Below are positions 48,760-57,018 of a stretch of DNA of 64,000 nucleotides, piece by piece. The stretch's first letter is position 1; the number at the start of each line of letters is the position of its first letter. The notes beneath the pieces were generated by a model. It was not told the origin of the DNA, did not search any database, and saw only the letters and a list, made by a program, of their open reading frames with translations. A program made the position numbers and the translations under genes. Source of the stretch: Pseudogulbenkiania ferrooxidans 2002 (GTDB taxonomy: Bacteria; Pseudomonadota; Gammaproteobacteria; Burkholderiales; Chromobacteriaceae). The stretch covers positions 124,001 through 188,000 of the forward strand of contig NZ_ACIS01000007.1 in the NCBI RefSeq assembly GCF_000174355.1. The letters are read 5' to 3'.

Positions 48760-49692
48760 ATGCGTCGCGGAATGCTGTTTGCCATGTTGGCCGTGCTGAT
48801 CTGGAGCGGTTTCATCGTGGTGTCGCGGCTGGGCGGCCGGAGCGCGCTGACGCCGTACGACATGGTGGCGCTGCGCTTCGGCGTCGGCGCCGTGCTGCTG
48901 CTGCCGCTGTGGGCATGGCGCCGCACCCGGCTGCTGGACGGGCGGCTGCTGCGTCTCGGGCTTATCGGCGCGCTGGGCTACGCGCTGCTGGCGTACTGGG
49001 GCTTCCGGCTGTCGTCGGCGCTGCACGCGGCGGTGCTGTTGCCGGGCCTGCTGCCGTTCCTGGTGCCGCTGTGGCTGTGGCGGCTGCAGGGCGAACTGCC
49101 GGAGCGGGCCAAGTTGGTCGGGCTCGGCCTGATTGCCGCCGGCGTCGGCTGCGTGGCGGTGGAGAACTTCGCCGGCGCGGCGAGCGGCTGGGGCGATCTG
49201 CTCCTGGTCGGTTCGGCGCTGTGCTGGGCCTGGTACAGCGTGACGGTGCGGCGCTACGCCATCCACCCGATCGACGCCACCATCGGCAGCGCGCTGTGGG
49301 CGGCGCTGTGCTTCATGCCGGTCTACTGGCTGGTGCTGCCGTCCGGCCTCGCCATCGCCCCGGTCGGGGCCATCCTGCTGCAGGCGTTCTACCAGGGTGC
49401 GCTGGCGGTGGTGGTAACCATGCTGCTCTACCTGTACGCTGTCGAGCACATCGGCGCGGCGCGCATGGGGGCGATGATGGCGCTGGTGCCGGCCTTGTCC
49501 GGCGTGCTGGCGCTGTGGCTGCTGGCGGAACCGTTGTCGGGCTGGCTGCTGGCCGGACTGGTGCTGAGCAGCGCCGGCGCCTGGCTGGCGGTCCGTCCCC
49601 CGTCGTTTTTATCCACAAGGAGCTTTGCATGCCTTACGTCAACATCAAGATTACCCGCGAGGGAGCCACGGCCGAGCAGAAGGCCGAACTGA
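48760..49692 (+). CDS. EamA/DMT family transporter
   Basis: 310 residues with ten membrane segments and two EamA repeats (MLAVLIWSGFIVVSRLGGRS; LLVGSALCWAWYSVTVRR). I chose the ATG at 48760 behind GGAGGGGGAG; an ATG at 48736 is possible. The last 28 residues (from FLSTRSFACL) are hydrophilic, unlike the family, and overlap the next gene by 64 bases in another frame. It is likely regulated by the divergent LysR gene. Confidence 0.88.
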   Translation: MRRGMLFAMLAVLIWSGFIVVSRLGGRSALTPYDMVALRFGVGAVLLLPLWAWRRTRLLDGRLLRLGLIGALGYALLAYWGFRLSSALHAAVLLPGLLPFLVPLWLWRLQGELPERAKLVGLGLIAAGVGCVAVENFAGAASGWGDLLLVGSALCWAWYSVTVRRYAIHPIDATIGSALWAALCFMPVYWLVLPSGLAIAPVGAILLQAFYQGALAVVVTMLLYLYAVEHIGAARMGAMMALVPALSGVLALWLLAEPLSGWLLAGLVLSSAGAWLAVRPPSFLSTRSFACLTSTSRLPAREPRPSRRPN

Positions 49693-49832
49693 TCCGCGGC
49701 GCCACCCAGCTGCTGGTCGACGTGCTGGGCAAGAACCCGGCCACCACGGTGGTGGTGATCGACGAGGTCGACACCGACAACTGGGGCATCGGCGGCGAGA
49801 CGGTGACGCAGCGGCGCGCGGCCGGGCAGTAG
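49629..49832 (+). CDS. 4-oxalocrotonate tautomerase family protein
   Basis: 67 residues after the start Met. The catalytic Pro is residue 2 (MPYVNIKITREG), with TVVVIDEVDTDNWGIGGETV downstream, as in small homohexameric tautomerases. Substrate unknown. AAGGAG stands 8 bases upstream. It starts inside the 3' end of the transporter gene (64-base overlap), which suggests co-expression. Confidence 0.9.
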   Translation: MPYVNIKITREGATAEQKAELIRGATQLLVDVLGKNPATTVVVIDEVDTDNWGIGGETVTQRRAAGQ

Positions 49833-49948
49833 GGATTGCGGCTGGCGCTCGCCGGCTCGGCTGCTATCCTTCTAGGTGAGCCTGTCAAGAACGGCACCGA
49901 CGTTCCGCTGGCGGCTCGTCCCTCCGTTCCCAACGTGGAGACAGACCC

Positions 49949-50182
49949 ATGAAGCAGCAGCCGAGTTTCGACATCGACCTCGACAAACACTACAACCCCA
50001 CCGTGGTCATCGCCTGCACCCAGTGTGGCCATGAAACGCGCCAGCATCTCGATACCCTGGCTCCGGACCAGGCCGCCGCCTTGCGTTGCGACTGTGGTGC
50101 CGACATTTCGCTGGACAGCACCGCGCTGGACAAGGCGCACCGCCTGGCGGCCGACATCAAGCAATCCTACCGTATCCATTAG
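49949..50182 (+). CDS. Small zinc-ribbon-like protein, unknown function
   Basis: 77 residues. CTQCGHETRQ and LRCDCGADIS give a Cys-X2-Cys and a Cys-X-Cys pair 26 residues apart, suggesting a metal-binding ribbon. It starts behind GTGGAGACAGACCC. No family is recognised. The N-terminus (FDIDLDKHYNPTVVIACTQC) is reminiscent of small ECs042-type hypothetical proteins, but that link is weak. It is a single gene with hairpins downstream. Confidence 0.7.
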   Translation: MKQQPSFDIDLDKHYNPTVVIACTQCGHETRQHLDTLAPDQAAALRCDCGADISLDSTALDKAHRLAADIKQSYRIH

Positions 50183-50514
50183 AAGGACCAGCCAACCCTG
50201 TAAGCAGCGAGAACCTTCCGGTTCTGACAGCCGGCATGCGATGCTGGCACAATCAGGCAAGAGCCTGACTGAGAATTCGTTTCGACGGCGGCCACGAGTC
50301 GCCGTCGGTCATTTCACGAGCCGATTCCAGTAGCGAGCGAGCCCCTGCAGGAGGCGCGCCGTCGACGCTGTTTGGATGGGGGGCGCAACGCGCAACCCGT
50401 CGCTCGATGGCGATGGGTGCCGGCACCGACTGAGCAAGGGTGCCTTCACCCATCCTGTGCGCCCTCACGATGCGAGGGGCGGCCGTCTCATGGCATCGGC
50501 TCAGAGGGGATACC
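50183..50514 (+). other. 332-base hairpin-rich non-coding stretch before ltaE
   Basis: No gene is evident. Four hairpins follow one another: AGAACC-ttcc-GGTTCT (50210-50225), GCCGGCAT-gcg-ATGCTGGC (50230-50248), TCAGGC-aaga-GCCTGA (50253-50268) and CGACGGCG/CGCCGTCG (50283-50307). A nested hairpin, GATGGGTG and GGCACC pairing with GGTGCC and CACCCATC, spans 50412-50454. CGAGCGA near 50335 may pair with TCGCTCG near 50399. None has a T-run. It may be a structured leader of ltaE; I match it to no known riboswitch. Confidence 0.45.
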
Positions 50515-51543
50515 ATGCAGTGGATTGATGTACGCAGCGACACCGTGACCCAGCCGACGCCGGCGATGCGCCAGGCGATGTTCGACGCCGTGGTGGGCGA
50601 CGACGTCTACGGCGACGACCCGACGGTGCAGGAACTGGAACGCGCGGCCGCCGAGCGGCTGGGCAAGGAGGCGGCGCTATTCGTGCCCAGCGGCAACTTC
50701 GGCAACCAGCTGGCGCTATTGACGCACTGTCGGCGCGGCGACGAGGTGATCCTGGGCGACGACTGCCACATCGTCTGGCACGAGACCGGCGGGGCGGCGG
50801 TGATCGCCGGGGTGCAGTTGCGCACCATCGCCAGCCCGGACGGGGTGCTCAGCGCCGCCGAGGTGGCGAAGCGCATCCGTATCGGCGACGACATCCACCA
50901 TCCGCACACCGGGCTGATCTGCCTGGAGAACGCCCACAGCAACGGCCGGGTGATTCCGCTCGCGGCGATGCAGGCGGTGGCCGAGGTGGCCGCTGCGCAC
51001 GGCGTGCCGGTGCACCTGGACGGCGCGCGGGTGTTCAACGCGGCGACCTATCTCCAATGCGACGTGCGCGACATCACGCTTCACGCCGACACCGTGATGG
51101 TGTGCCTGTCCAAGGGGCTGGCGGCGCCGGTGGGCTCGATCCTGGCCGGTCCCGCCGGGTTCATCGCCCGTGCACGGAAGAACCGCAAGCTGATGGGCGG
51201 CGGCTGGCGCCAGGCCGGCGTGCTGGCCGCACCCGGGCTGATCGCGCTCACCGAGATGAGCCAGAGGTTGGCCGAAGACCACGCCAATGCGCGCTACCTG
51301 GCCGAACGGCTGGCAACGCTGCCGGGGGTGACAGTCGACCTCGCCAGCGTCGAGATCAACATGGTGTGGTTCCGCCTGGCCGACTCGGTCGACGTGGCGC
51401 GCCTGATGGCGACGCTCACGGAGGCCGGCATCAAGGCCAACCCGCCCGAGGCCGGCATGATGCGCATCGTGACGCACTGGCAGGTCGGCCGCGCCGAGAT
51501 CGAGCGCGTGCTGGCGGCGCTGCAGCAGGCCCTGGTGGGCTGA
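50515..51543 (+). CDS. ltaE: Low-specificity L-threonine aldolase
   Basis: 342 residues, PLP-dependent aspartate aminotransferase fold. DVRSDTVTQPTPAMRQAM and GDDVYGDDPTVQELE open it; the PLP lysine is in CLSKGLAAPVGS, and HLDGARVFNAA is conserved. It splits L-threonine or L-allo-threonine to glycine and acetaldehyde. GAGGGGATACC precedes the ATG at 50515. An exact repeat copy encodes RLAE. Confidence 0.95.
   Translation: MQWIDVRSDTVTQPTPAMRQAMFDAVVGDDVYGDDPTVQELERAAAERLGKEAALFVPSGNFGNQLALLTHCRRGDEVILGDDCHIVWHETGGAAVIAGVQLRTIASPDGVLSAAEVAKRIRIGDDIHHPHTGLICLENAHSNGRVIPLAAMQAVAEVAAAHGVPVHLDGARVFNAATYLQCDVRDITLHADTVMVCLSKGLAAPVGSILAGPAGFIARARKNRKLMGGGWRQAGVLAAPGLIALTEMSQRLAEDHANARYLAERLATLPGVTVDLASVEINMVWFRLADSVDVARLMATLTEAGIKANPPEAGMMRIVTHWQVGRAEIERVLAALQQALVG
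51265..51276 (+). repeat. Uptake-sequence-like 12-mer, exact
   Basis: AGGTTGGCCGAA, in-frame in ltaE, read Arg-Leu-Ala-Glu. Confidence 0.75.
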
Positions 51544-51653
51544 GTGGTCCGCCGCTCCTCGCCGGCCGGGAGGCACTGGCGAGGAGCCAGCGCCGCTATA
51601 CATCCTCAGGAAGGCCGCTTTGCCGCCTGCCCGAACCTTTTCCGGAGTGTGCC

Positions 51654-52430
51654 ATGCGCCCTGTTCTTGTCGGTCTTGTCCTGATGGCGAGCGCCTCGCT
51701 GGCCGCTGCGGCCGAGACCTTGGAAAGCGTTTCGCCCCGTGACGGGGTCTCCCAGCGTTTCCTGCTGCTCAAGCCGGAAGGGCCGCCGCTGGCCAGCCTG
51801 ATTCTGTTCACCGGGGGCGATGGCAATCTCAAGCTGTCCGACGATGGCCGGCTCGGCAGCGGCGCCGGCAACTTCCTGGTGCGCACCCGTGCCCGCTGGG
51901 TGGCGCAGGGCTTCACGGTGGCGGTGGTGGATGCCCCGTCCGATCATGCCGCAGAGGGCCTGGCGGGGGATTTCCGCGGCACGCCGGCGCACGCCCAGGA
52001 TATGGCGGCCGTGATCGACTTCCTGCGTCGGCAGGCCGACGTGCCGGTCTGGCTGGTCGGCACCAGTCGCGGCACCACCTCGGCCGCCTCGGTCGCGATC
52101 AAGCAACGGGACAAGGTGGACGGCCTGGTACTGACCTCCAGCATCGACCATGGCCGCGGCAATCTGGCGGATTTCAATTTGCAGCGGGTGACCCAGCCGG
52201 TCTTGCTGGTCCAGCACCAGCGCGACGAATGCCAGGAAAGCCGGCTGGACAACCTGCAGCCGGTGGTGGACAAGCTGACGGCGGCCCAGGCCAAGGAACT
52301 GATCGTGGTGGACGGCGGCAATAACCGAGGCGACCCGTGCCAGCCCTGGGCCTGGCACGGTTACAACGGCATTGAGGACCAGGTGGTGTCGCGGGCCAGC
52401 GCCTGGATCAAGGGACATCTGTCCCGGTAG
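51654..52430 (+). CDS. Exported alpha/beta-hydrolase
   Basis: 258 residues with a signal peptide (VLVGLVLMASASLAAAAE). The nucleophile elbow is GTSRGTTSAAS, the acid is probably Asp or Glu in the LVQHQRDECQ region, and a His lies in AWHGYNGIED. SLILFTGGDGNLKL forms the oxyanion-side loop. Two late Cys (DEC and DPC) could form a disulfide, consistent with a periplasmic site. Substrate unknown. Confidence 0.8.
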   Translation: MRPVLVGLVLMASASLAAAAETLESVSPRDGVSQRFLLLKPEGPPLASLILFTGGDGNLKLSDDGRLGSGAGNFLVRTRARWVAQGFTVAVVDAPSDHAAEGLAGDFRGTPAHAQDMAAVIDFLRRQADVPVWLVGTSRGTTSAASVAIKQRDKVDGLVLTSSIDHGRGNLADFNLQRVTQPVLLVQHQRDECQESRLDNLQPVVDKLTAAQAKELIVVDGGNNRGDPCQPWAWHGYNGIEDQVVSRASAWIKGHLSR

Positions 52431-52481
52431 CGGCATTTGGCGGCAAGGGCGCGTGGTGCTACCCTCGGCCCCATTGCAACC

Positions 52482-52493
52482 TTCGGCCAACCC
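52482..52493 (-). repeat. Uptake-sequence-like 12-mer, one mismatch
   Basis: TTCGGCCAACCC on the plus strand, three bases upstream of the prolyl oligopeptidase ATG. Confidence 0.5.
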
Positions 52494-52496
52494 GAC

Positions 52497-54527
52497 ATGC
52501 CTGACCACGACCCCCACCGCTGGCTGGAAAGCCTCGACAGCCCCGACGTCACCCGCTGGGTGGAGGCGCAGAACGAACGCACCCGCGCGCAGCTCGACGC
52601 CGACCCGCGCTTTGTCCCGCTCGCCGCCGACATCCTCGCCACCCTGCGCGACACGCGCCAGATTCCGTTCTTCGCCGAGCACGCCGGCTGGCTCTACAAC
52701 TTCCACCAGGACGAAGCCCACCCGCGCGGCGTCTACCGCCGCACCACGCTGGCCGCCTACCGTGCCAACGCGCAGGACTGGCACACCGTGCTCGACCTCG
52801 ACGCGCTGGCCGCGGCGGAGGAAGTCGACTGGTATCTCGACGGCGTGTCGCACTACACGCTGCAGCCGACGCGCGTGCTGCTGAGCCTGACCCCGGGCGG
52901 CTCCGACGCCACCGTAACGCGCGAGTACGACCTCGAGGCGCAGGCCTTCGTCGCCGGCGGCTTCGCCTTCCCCTACGGCAAGAACCATATCGCCTGGCGC
53001 GACCTCGACAGCGTGTTCGTCTGCCCGGCCTGGGAAGACGAGCAGCTGAGCCGTGCCGGCTACCCGCGCGAGGTGTGGCTGCTCGAGCGCGGCCAGGGCT
53101 GGGACGCCGCCGTGCCGCTGCTCAAGCTGCCCGAAGACGCCATGATGGCGGCCGCCTGGCGCTTCCTCGACGCGGATGCGACGCCGTTCGACATCGTCGA
53201 GGCTTCCGACTCGTTCTACAGCAAGACCTACTACCATGTCGCCGCCGACCGCGCGCTGACCGCCTTGCCCTTGCCGCCGAAAAGTGAGATCGAGGCCTAC
53301 AGCCACGGCGACCTGATCGTCAAGCTGGCCGACGACTGGAACGTGCACGGTCAGCAGTACGTCGCCGGCAGCCTGCTGGCGGTGGCCTGCGACGCGGCGA
53401 CCGGGCAAGTGGGGCGCATCGCCGCGCTGTTCGAGCCGGGCGCGCGCCAGTCAGTGGAAATGGTCGAGGCCACGCTGAACCTGCTCGCGGTGATCGTGCT
53501 CGACAACGTCAAGAGCCGGCTCGTCACGCTGCGCCATGCCGGCGACGAGTGGCAGCAATGCGCCAACCCGCTGCCGCAGGACGGCGTGATCGAGTTTGCC
53601 GACCAGCCGTGGCAGAGCGACGTGCTCTACTACAGCTACAGCGATTTCCTCACCCCGGCCGGGCTGTACCGCATCGACCTCGGCCGCGATACGGCACCCG
53701 AGGTGCTGCGCCAGCAGCCGGCAGCGTTCGACGCCAGCGCCTTCATCGCCGAGCAGTGGCACGCCGCCGCGCCCGACGGCACCGCCATTCCCTACTTCGT
53801 GGTGCGCCCGCGCGAGCTGCCGTTCGACGGCCAGGCGCCGACGCTGCTGTACGGCTACGGCGGCTTCGAAGTGCCGATGATGCCGTACTACATGGACAAC
53901 TTCGGCCCGCAGTGGCTGGAGAAGGGCGGCGTGTTCGCGGTGGCCAACATCCGCGGCGGCGGCGAGTTCGGCCCGGCCTGGCACCAGGCGGCGCAGGGCG
54001 TGAAGCGCGCGGTCAGCTTCGACGACTTCGCCGCGGTGGCGGAAGACCTGATCGCGCGCGGCGTCACCTGCCCGCGCCGGCTCGGCATCGAGGGCGGCAG
54101 CAACGGCGGCCTCCTGGTCGGCGCCTGCATGGTGCGCCGTCCCGAGCTGTTCCACGCCGTGGTGTGCGAGGTGCCGCTGCTCGACATGCTGCGCTACACC
54201 GAGCTGTTGGCCGGCGCCAGCTGGATCGACGAGTACGGCGATCCGGAAGATCCGGAAACGCGCGCGCAGCTCGCCGCCTACTCGCCCTACCATCAGGTGA
54301 GCCCCGAGGCGCGCTACCCGCTGGCGCTGTTCACCACCAGCGCCAAGGACGACCGCGTGCACCCGGCGCACGCGCGCAAGATGGTGGCCAGGTTGGCCGA
54401 ACACGGCCACGACGCGCTGTTCATCGAGACCGACGCCGGCGGCCACAGCGGCAACACCGGCCAGCAGCAGACCGCGGCCGAACTGGCGCGCGTGCTGGTG
54501 TACCTGTACCGCCAGCTGATGGATTGA
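52497..54527 (+). CDS. Prolyl oligopeptidase family serine peptidase
   Basis: 676 residues: an N-terminal beta-propeller and a C-terminal hydrolase domain. The catalytic Ser is in GIEGGSNGGLLVGA, the Asp in TSAKDDRVHPAHARK and the His in DAGGHSGNTGQQQ. No signal peptide, so it is probably cytoplasmic. It cleaves short proline-containing peptides. The ATG at 52497 is chosen because DPHRWLESLDS matches the family N-terminus. An exact repeat copy encodes RLAE near residue 632. Confidence 0.93.
   Translation: MPDHDPHRWLESLDSPDVTRWVEAQNERTRAQLDADPRFVPLAADILATLRDTRQIPFFAEHAGWLYNFHQDEAHPRGVYRRTTLAAYRANAQDWHTVLDLDALAAAEEVDWYLDGVSHYTLQPTRVLLSLTPGGSDATVTREYDLEAQAFVAGGFAFPYGKNHIAWRDLDSVFVCPAWEDEQLSRAGYPREVWLLERGQGWDAAVPLLKLPEDAMMAAAWRFLDADATPFDIVEASDSFYSKTYYHVAADRALTALPLPPKSEIEAYSHGDLIVKLADDWNVHGQQYVAGSLLAVACDAATGQVGRIAALFEPGARQSVEMVEATLNLLAVIVLDNVKSRLVTLRHAGDEWQQCANPLPQDGVIEFADQPWQSDVLYYSYSDFLTPAGLYRIDLGRDTAPEVLRQQPAAFDASAFIAEQWHAAAPDGTAIPYFVVRPRELPFDGQAPTLLYGYGGFEVPMMPYYMDNFGPQWLEKGGVFAVANIRGGGEFGPAWHQAAQGVKRAVSFDDFAAVAEDLIARGVTCPRRLGIEGGSNGGLLVGACMVRRPELFHAVVCEVPLLDMLRYTELLAGASWIDEYGDPEDPETRAQLAAYSPYHQVSPEARYPLALFTTSAKDDRVHPAHARKMVARLAEHGHDALFIETDAGGHSGNTGQQQTAAELARVLVYLYRQLMD
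54390..54401 (+). repeat. Uptake-sequence-like 12-mer, exact
   Basis: AGGTTGGCCGAA, in-frame in the prolyl oligopeptidase gene, read Arg-Leu-Ala-Glu. Confidence 0.75.
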
Positions 54528-54574
54528 GGAAAGGTCCCGGGCGGCACCGGACCGCGCGGCAGCGGAGGAGACCG

Positions 54575-54607
54575 AACACCCCGGCGGCGGCCGGGGTGTT
54601 GTTTTTT
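54575..54607 (+). terminator. Rho-independent terminator after the prolyl oligopeptidase gene
   Basis: A perfect 10-bp stem, AACACCCCGG and CCGGGGTGTT with a 6-base loop, is followed by GTTTTTT. Confidence 0.9.
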
Positions 54608-54700
54608 GCGGTGCATCACGGGGAAAGATATATGCGGAATGGATTTAACAATATCCAAAAGGCATAATCGTTGGTTTTGACACAACCTCATCATCACGCC

Positions 54701-55516
54701 ATGTCCACATCGCTTCGTCCCCTGTTGGCCGTTCTCGCCCTGGCTCCGGCCAGCAGTGCCTTCGCCGCCCCGCAGCCGGAATTCACCCTCGGTACCGAGC
54801 TCTACCACGAGAAGTACGAGGAGGAGATCGGCGGCGCCAAATTCATGCAGGAAGAAGCCTGGATGGCCGGCCTCAACGGTTCGGCCCGCTTCTTCCTGGC
54901 CGACAATCACGCCGTCAAGTTCAAGGGCCGCTACGCCCAGGGTGAATCCGACTATACCGGCGGCTATAACGGCGGTCCGGGCTACGGTTCGCTGCGTATC
55001 GACGGGCTCGATCGTTCCGTCTACGAACTGCACGGCGCCTACGAATACACCTCGCCGTGGGAAGACCACCCGGTGATCTCGTCGCTCGGCCTCGGCTACC
55101 GCAACCTGACCGACCGCCTGGACCAAGGCGGGCCTGGCGGCTACAAGCGCGTATCGGAGTACTGGTACGCCACGCTGGCGTTCGAGTCGTCGTTCTTCCT
55201 CGGCACCTCCTACTGGCAGGCGACGCCGCGCGTAGCCTACAACTACCTGCTGCAGGGCAAGCAGCATAGCTACCTGTCGAGCGGAGAGCTGCAGAACGAT
55301 CAGAACAAGGGGCACGGTTTCGAGCTGGCGATGAGCTTCAGCCGCCCGATCAATCTCGGCGCGCGCAGCACCCTGTCGGTGACGCCGTTCTTCCGTTACT
55401 GGGACATCAAGAAGAGCGAGAGCATCTATACCCTGAATGGCGGCCTGATCTACGAGAACTACGAGCCCAACAACACCACCAAGGAATTCGGCCTGAACCT
55501 GTCGCTGGGCTTCTGA
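54701..55516 (+). CDS. Putative outer-membrane beta-barrel protein
   Basis: 271 residues with a signal peptide (LLAVLALAPASSAFAAP). The body shows alternating amphipathic strands rich in Tyr, Phe and Gly (HAVKFKGRYAQGESDY, YELHGAYEYTSPWEDH, YRYW-type strands) and ends in GLNLSLGF, a terminal Phe as needed for BAM insertion. No named family is recognised. It is followed by a terminator shared with the convergent gene. Confidence 0.75.
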   Translation: MSTSLRPLLAVLALAPASSAFAAPQPEFTLGTELYHEKYEEEIGGAKFMQEEAWMAGLNGSARFFLADNHAVKFKGRYAQGESDYTGGYNGGPGYGSLRIDGLDRSVYELHGAYEYTSPWEDHPVISSLGLGYRNLTDRLDQGGPGGYKRVSEYWYATLAFESSFFLGTSYWQATPRVAYNYLLQGKQHSYLSSGELQNDQNKGHGFELAMSFSRPINLGARSTLSVTPFFRYWDIKKSESIYTLNGGLIYENYEPNNTTKEFGLNLSLGF

Positions 55517-55533
55517 GACCACGGACGGACAGC

Positions 55534-55562
55534 AAAACGCCCCGGCAAGCCGGGGCGCTTTT
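55534..55562. terminator. Bidirectional terminator between two convergent genes
   Basis: CGCCCCGGC-aa-GCCGGGGCG with AAAA on the left and CTTTT on the right, usable in both directions for the genes at 54701-55516 and 55586-56113. Confidence 0.88.
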
Positions 55563-55585
55563 CATGCTGACGGGGTGGTCTGCGC

Positions 55586-56113
55586 TCAGAACTGCAGCCC
55601 GACGCCGAGGTAGGGGCCGTCGGCCAGCTTGCGGTTGCGCTGCGCGTCTTCGCGCTTGACGTCGAAGTAGCGGTAGCCGGTTTCCACGGTGAACAGCGGC
55701 ACCGGGTTCCAGCGCAGGCCGGCGTTGACGTCGTTGACTTCGCGGATGCTGCCGCTGGAGGCGCCGGACGGGGCGAAATAGCCCTGGCCGAACAGGCTGA
55801 AGTTGGAACCGAGGTCGAGCGCGGCGCGGCCGCCGAGCGCCGCGGCGGAGCCATAGCCGTCGGCATCGACGTAGATCGCCTTGGCGCCGGCGGCGACGGT
55901 CAGCGGGCCGGCCGGAACGGCGAACTCCAGGCCGACGCTGGCGCTGTCGTCGCCGTGCTTGTTGTTCAGGTAGTCGGCGGTGAAGCCGAGGCCAAGGCCG
56001 TTCGGGGTGCGCGACAGCGTCACGAAGTCGTCGCCGGCGCCGAGCGACAGGTTGCCGGCCTGTGCCAGCCCGCTGATGGCCACGAGGCCAAGGAGGAGGG
56101 TGGTCTTTTTCAT
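55586..56113 (-). CDS. YfaZ-type outer-membrane protein
   Basis: 175 residues with a signal peptide (TTLLLGLVAISGLAQAG). Short amphipathic strands follow (GLGLGFTADYLNNKHGDDSA, ASVGLEFAVPAGPLTVAAGA, VETGYRYFDVKRED), and the last residues are GVGLQF with terminal Phe. The pattern matches the YfaZ precursor family, whose function is unknown. The start ATG at 56113 opens the signal peptide. Confidence 0.78.
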   Translation of the reverse strand: MKKTTLLLGLVAISGLAQAGNLSLGAGDDFVTLSRTPNGLGLGFTADYLNNKHGDDSASVGLEFAVPAGPLTVAAGAKAIYVDADGYGSAAALGGRAALDLGSNFSLFGQGYFAPSGASSGSIREVNDVNAGLRWNPVPLFTVETGYRYFDVKREDAQRNRKLADGPYLGVGLQF

Positions 56114-56174
56114 GTGCTCTCCGAAAGGGAAGTTGCTGCGGGGAAGGGAGTAGACCACGCTCGCTCCCCCGGGT

Positions 56175-56803
56175 TCAACCGCCGAGCAAATCCAGCAGTT
56201 CGGACAGCCGCGTTTTCAGCGCCGCCACTTCGGCTTCCAGTGCCGCGACACGGCCGGTCAGGCCGACCTCGATCGGCGCTGCGGCCCCGGCCGGGACGAG
56301 TTCCGGCTCGCCGCTCAACAGGTGCGCCCAGCGCGCCTCGCGCTCGCCCGGCTGGCGCTCCAGCTTGACCACCAGCGGCGGGTACTTGTCGGCCAGCGTC
56401 GCCAGCGCGGTGTCGACTTCGTCGACGCCGGAGAAGGCGTAGATGCGGCCGGCCTTGCTGCGGATCTCGGCCGCGGTCTGCGGGCCGCGCAGCAGCAGCA
56501 CGCACAGCGCCGCCACGCGGGCGCCGTCGATGTTCCAGGCGTAGGGCAGGCGGTGCTCGTACTTGGCGACGCGGCTGCCGGCAGGCAGCCGCTCCCCGAC
56601 CAGCTTCTGCTCCATCAGGCTCGCCAGCGCCTGGCTCAATTCGGCTTCGGACAACTGCATCACCGGTTCGCGGCTGGTCAGCTGGTTGCAGGCGGTCACA
56701 GTCCGTTGAGCGTCATCGGGTAGGCGTCCGGGGTGAGCGCCTGCTTTTCGATCAGCGCGCCCAGCACGCGCACTTCTGCCGGCTCGAGTTGGTGAGTGTC
56801 CAT
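56175..56803 (-). pseudogene. yceH: YceH (DUF480/UPF0502) family gene with a frameshift
   Basis: The N-terminal 35 residues ([20 protein letters not shown]) start at ATG 56803 and stop at TGA 56698-56696. The remainder, from TACNQLTSREPVMQLSE, continues in the next frame to 56175. The join reads CTGTGACC where CTGGTGACC would restore the conserved NGLVTACNQ. One base appears missing. Joined, the protein would be about 210 residues, the usual length, with a C-terminal coiled coil. It is either a recent mutation or a sequencing error; a GTG at 56699 could still express the larger part. Confidence 0.8.
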
Positions 56804-57018
56804 GGCGGTGCTCCCTTGTTGTCGTTTATGCCAAGGATGATCGCACCAAGCCGTCTCTCAGCCAACCCTCAGCTCGGGCGAACGGAAGGCGATTTGTTTG
56901 AGCGGGCGCAAGGAAGCGCAACGTCGCAGGGAGCAACATCGGTCGGAATCCGGCGGCTTGACAGCCGGCGGCAGCGACGCCACCCTGTGCTCTTTTTTTC
57001 AGCGTCCATAAGCACATC

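Noticed and set aside
50183-50514. Glycine or threonine riboswitch ahead of ltaE
   Set aside because: The hairpins do not show the conserved core of a known aptamer, so I report structure only.
52437-52496. A 20-residue N-terminal extension of the prolyl oligopeptidase from a TTG codon
   Set aside because: It would read through the repeat, has no ribosome binding site, and family homology begins at the ATG at 52497.
56958-56986. TTGACA as a -35 box for the TlyA-family gene
   Set aside because: The hexamer 17 bases downstream is CACCCT, a poor -10, so I do not list it as a promoter.
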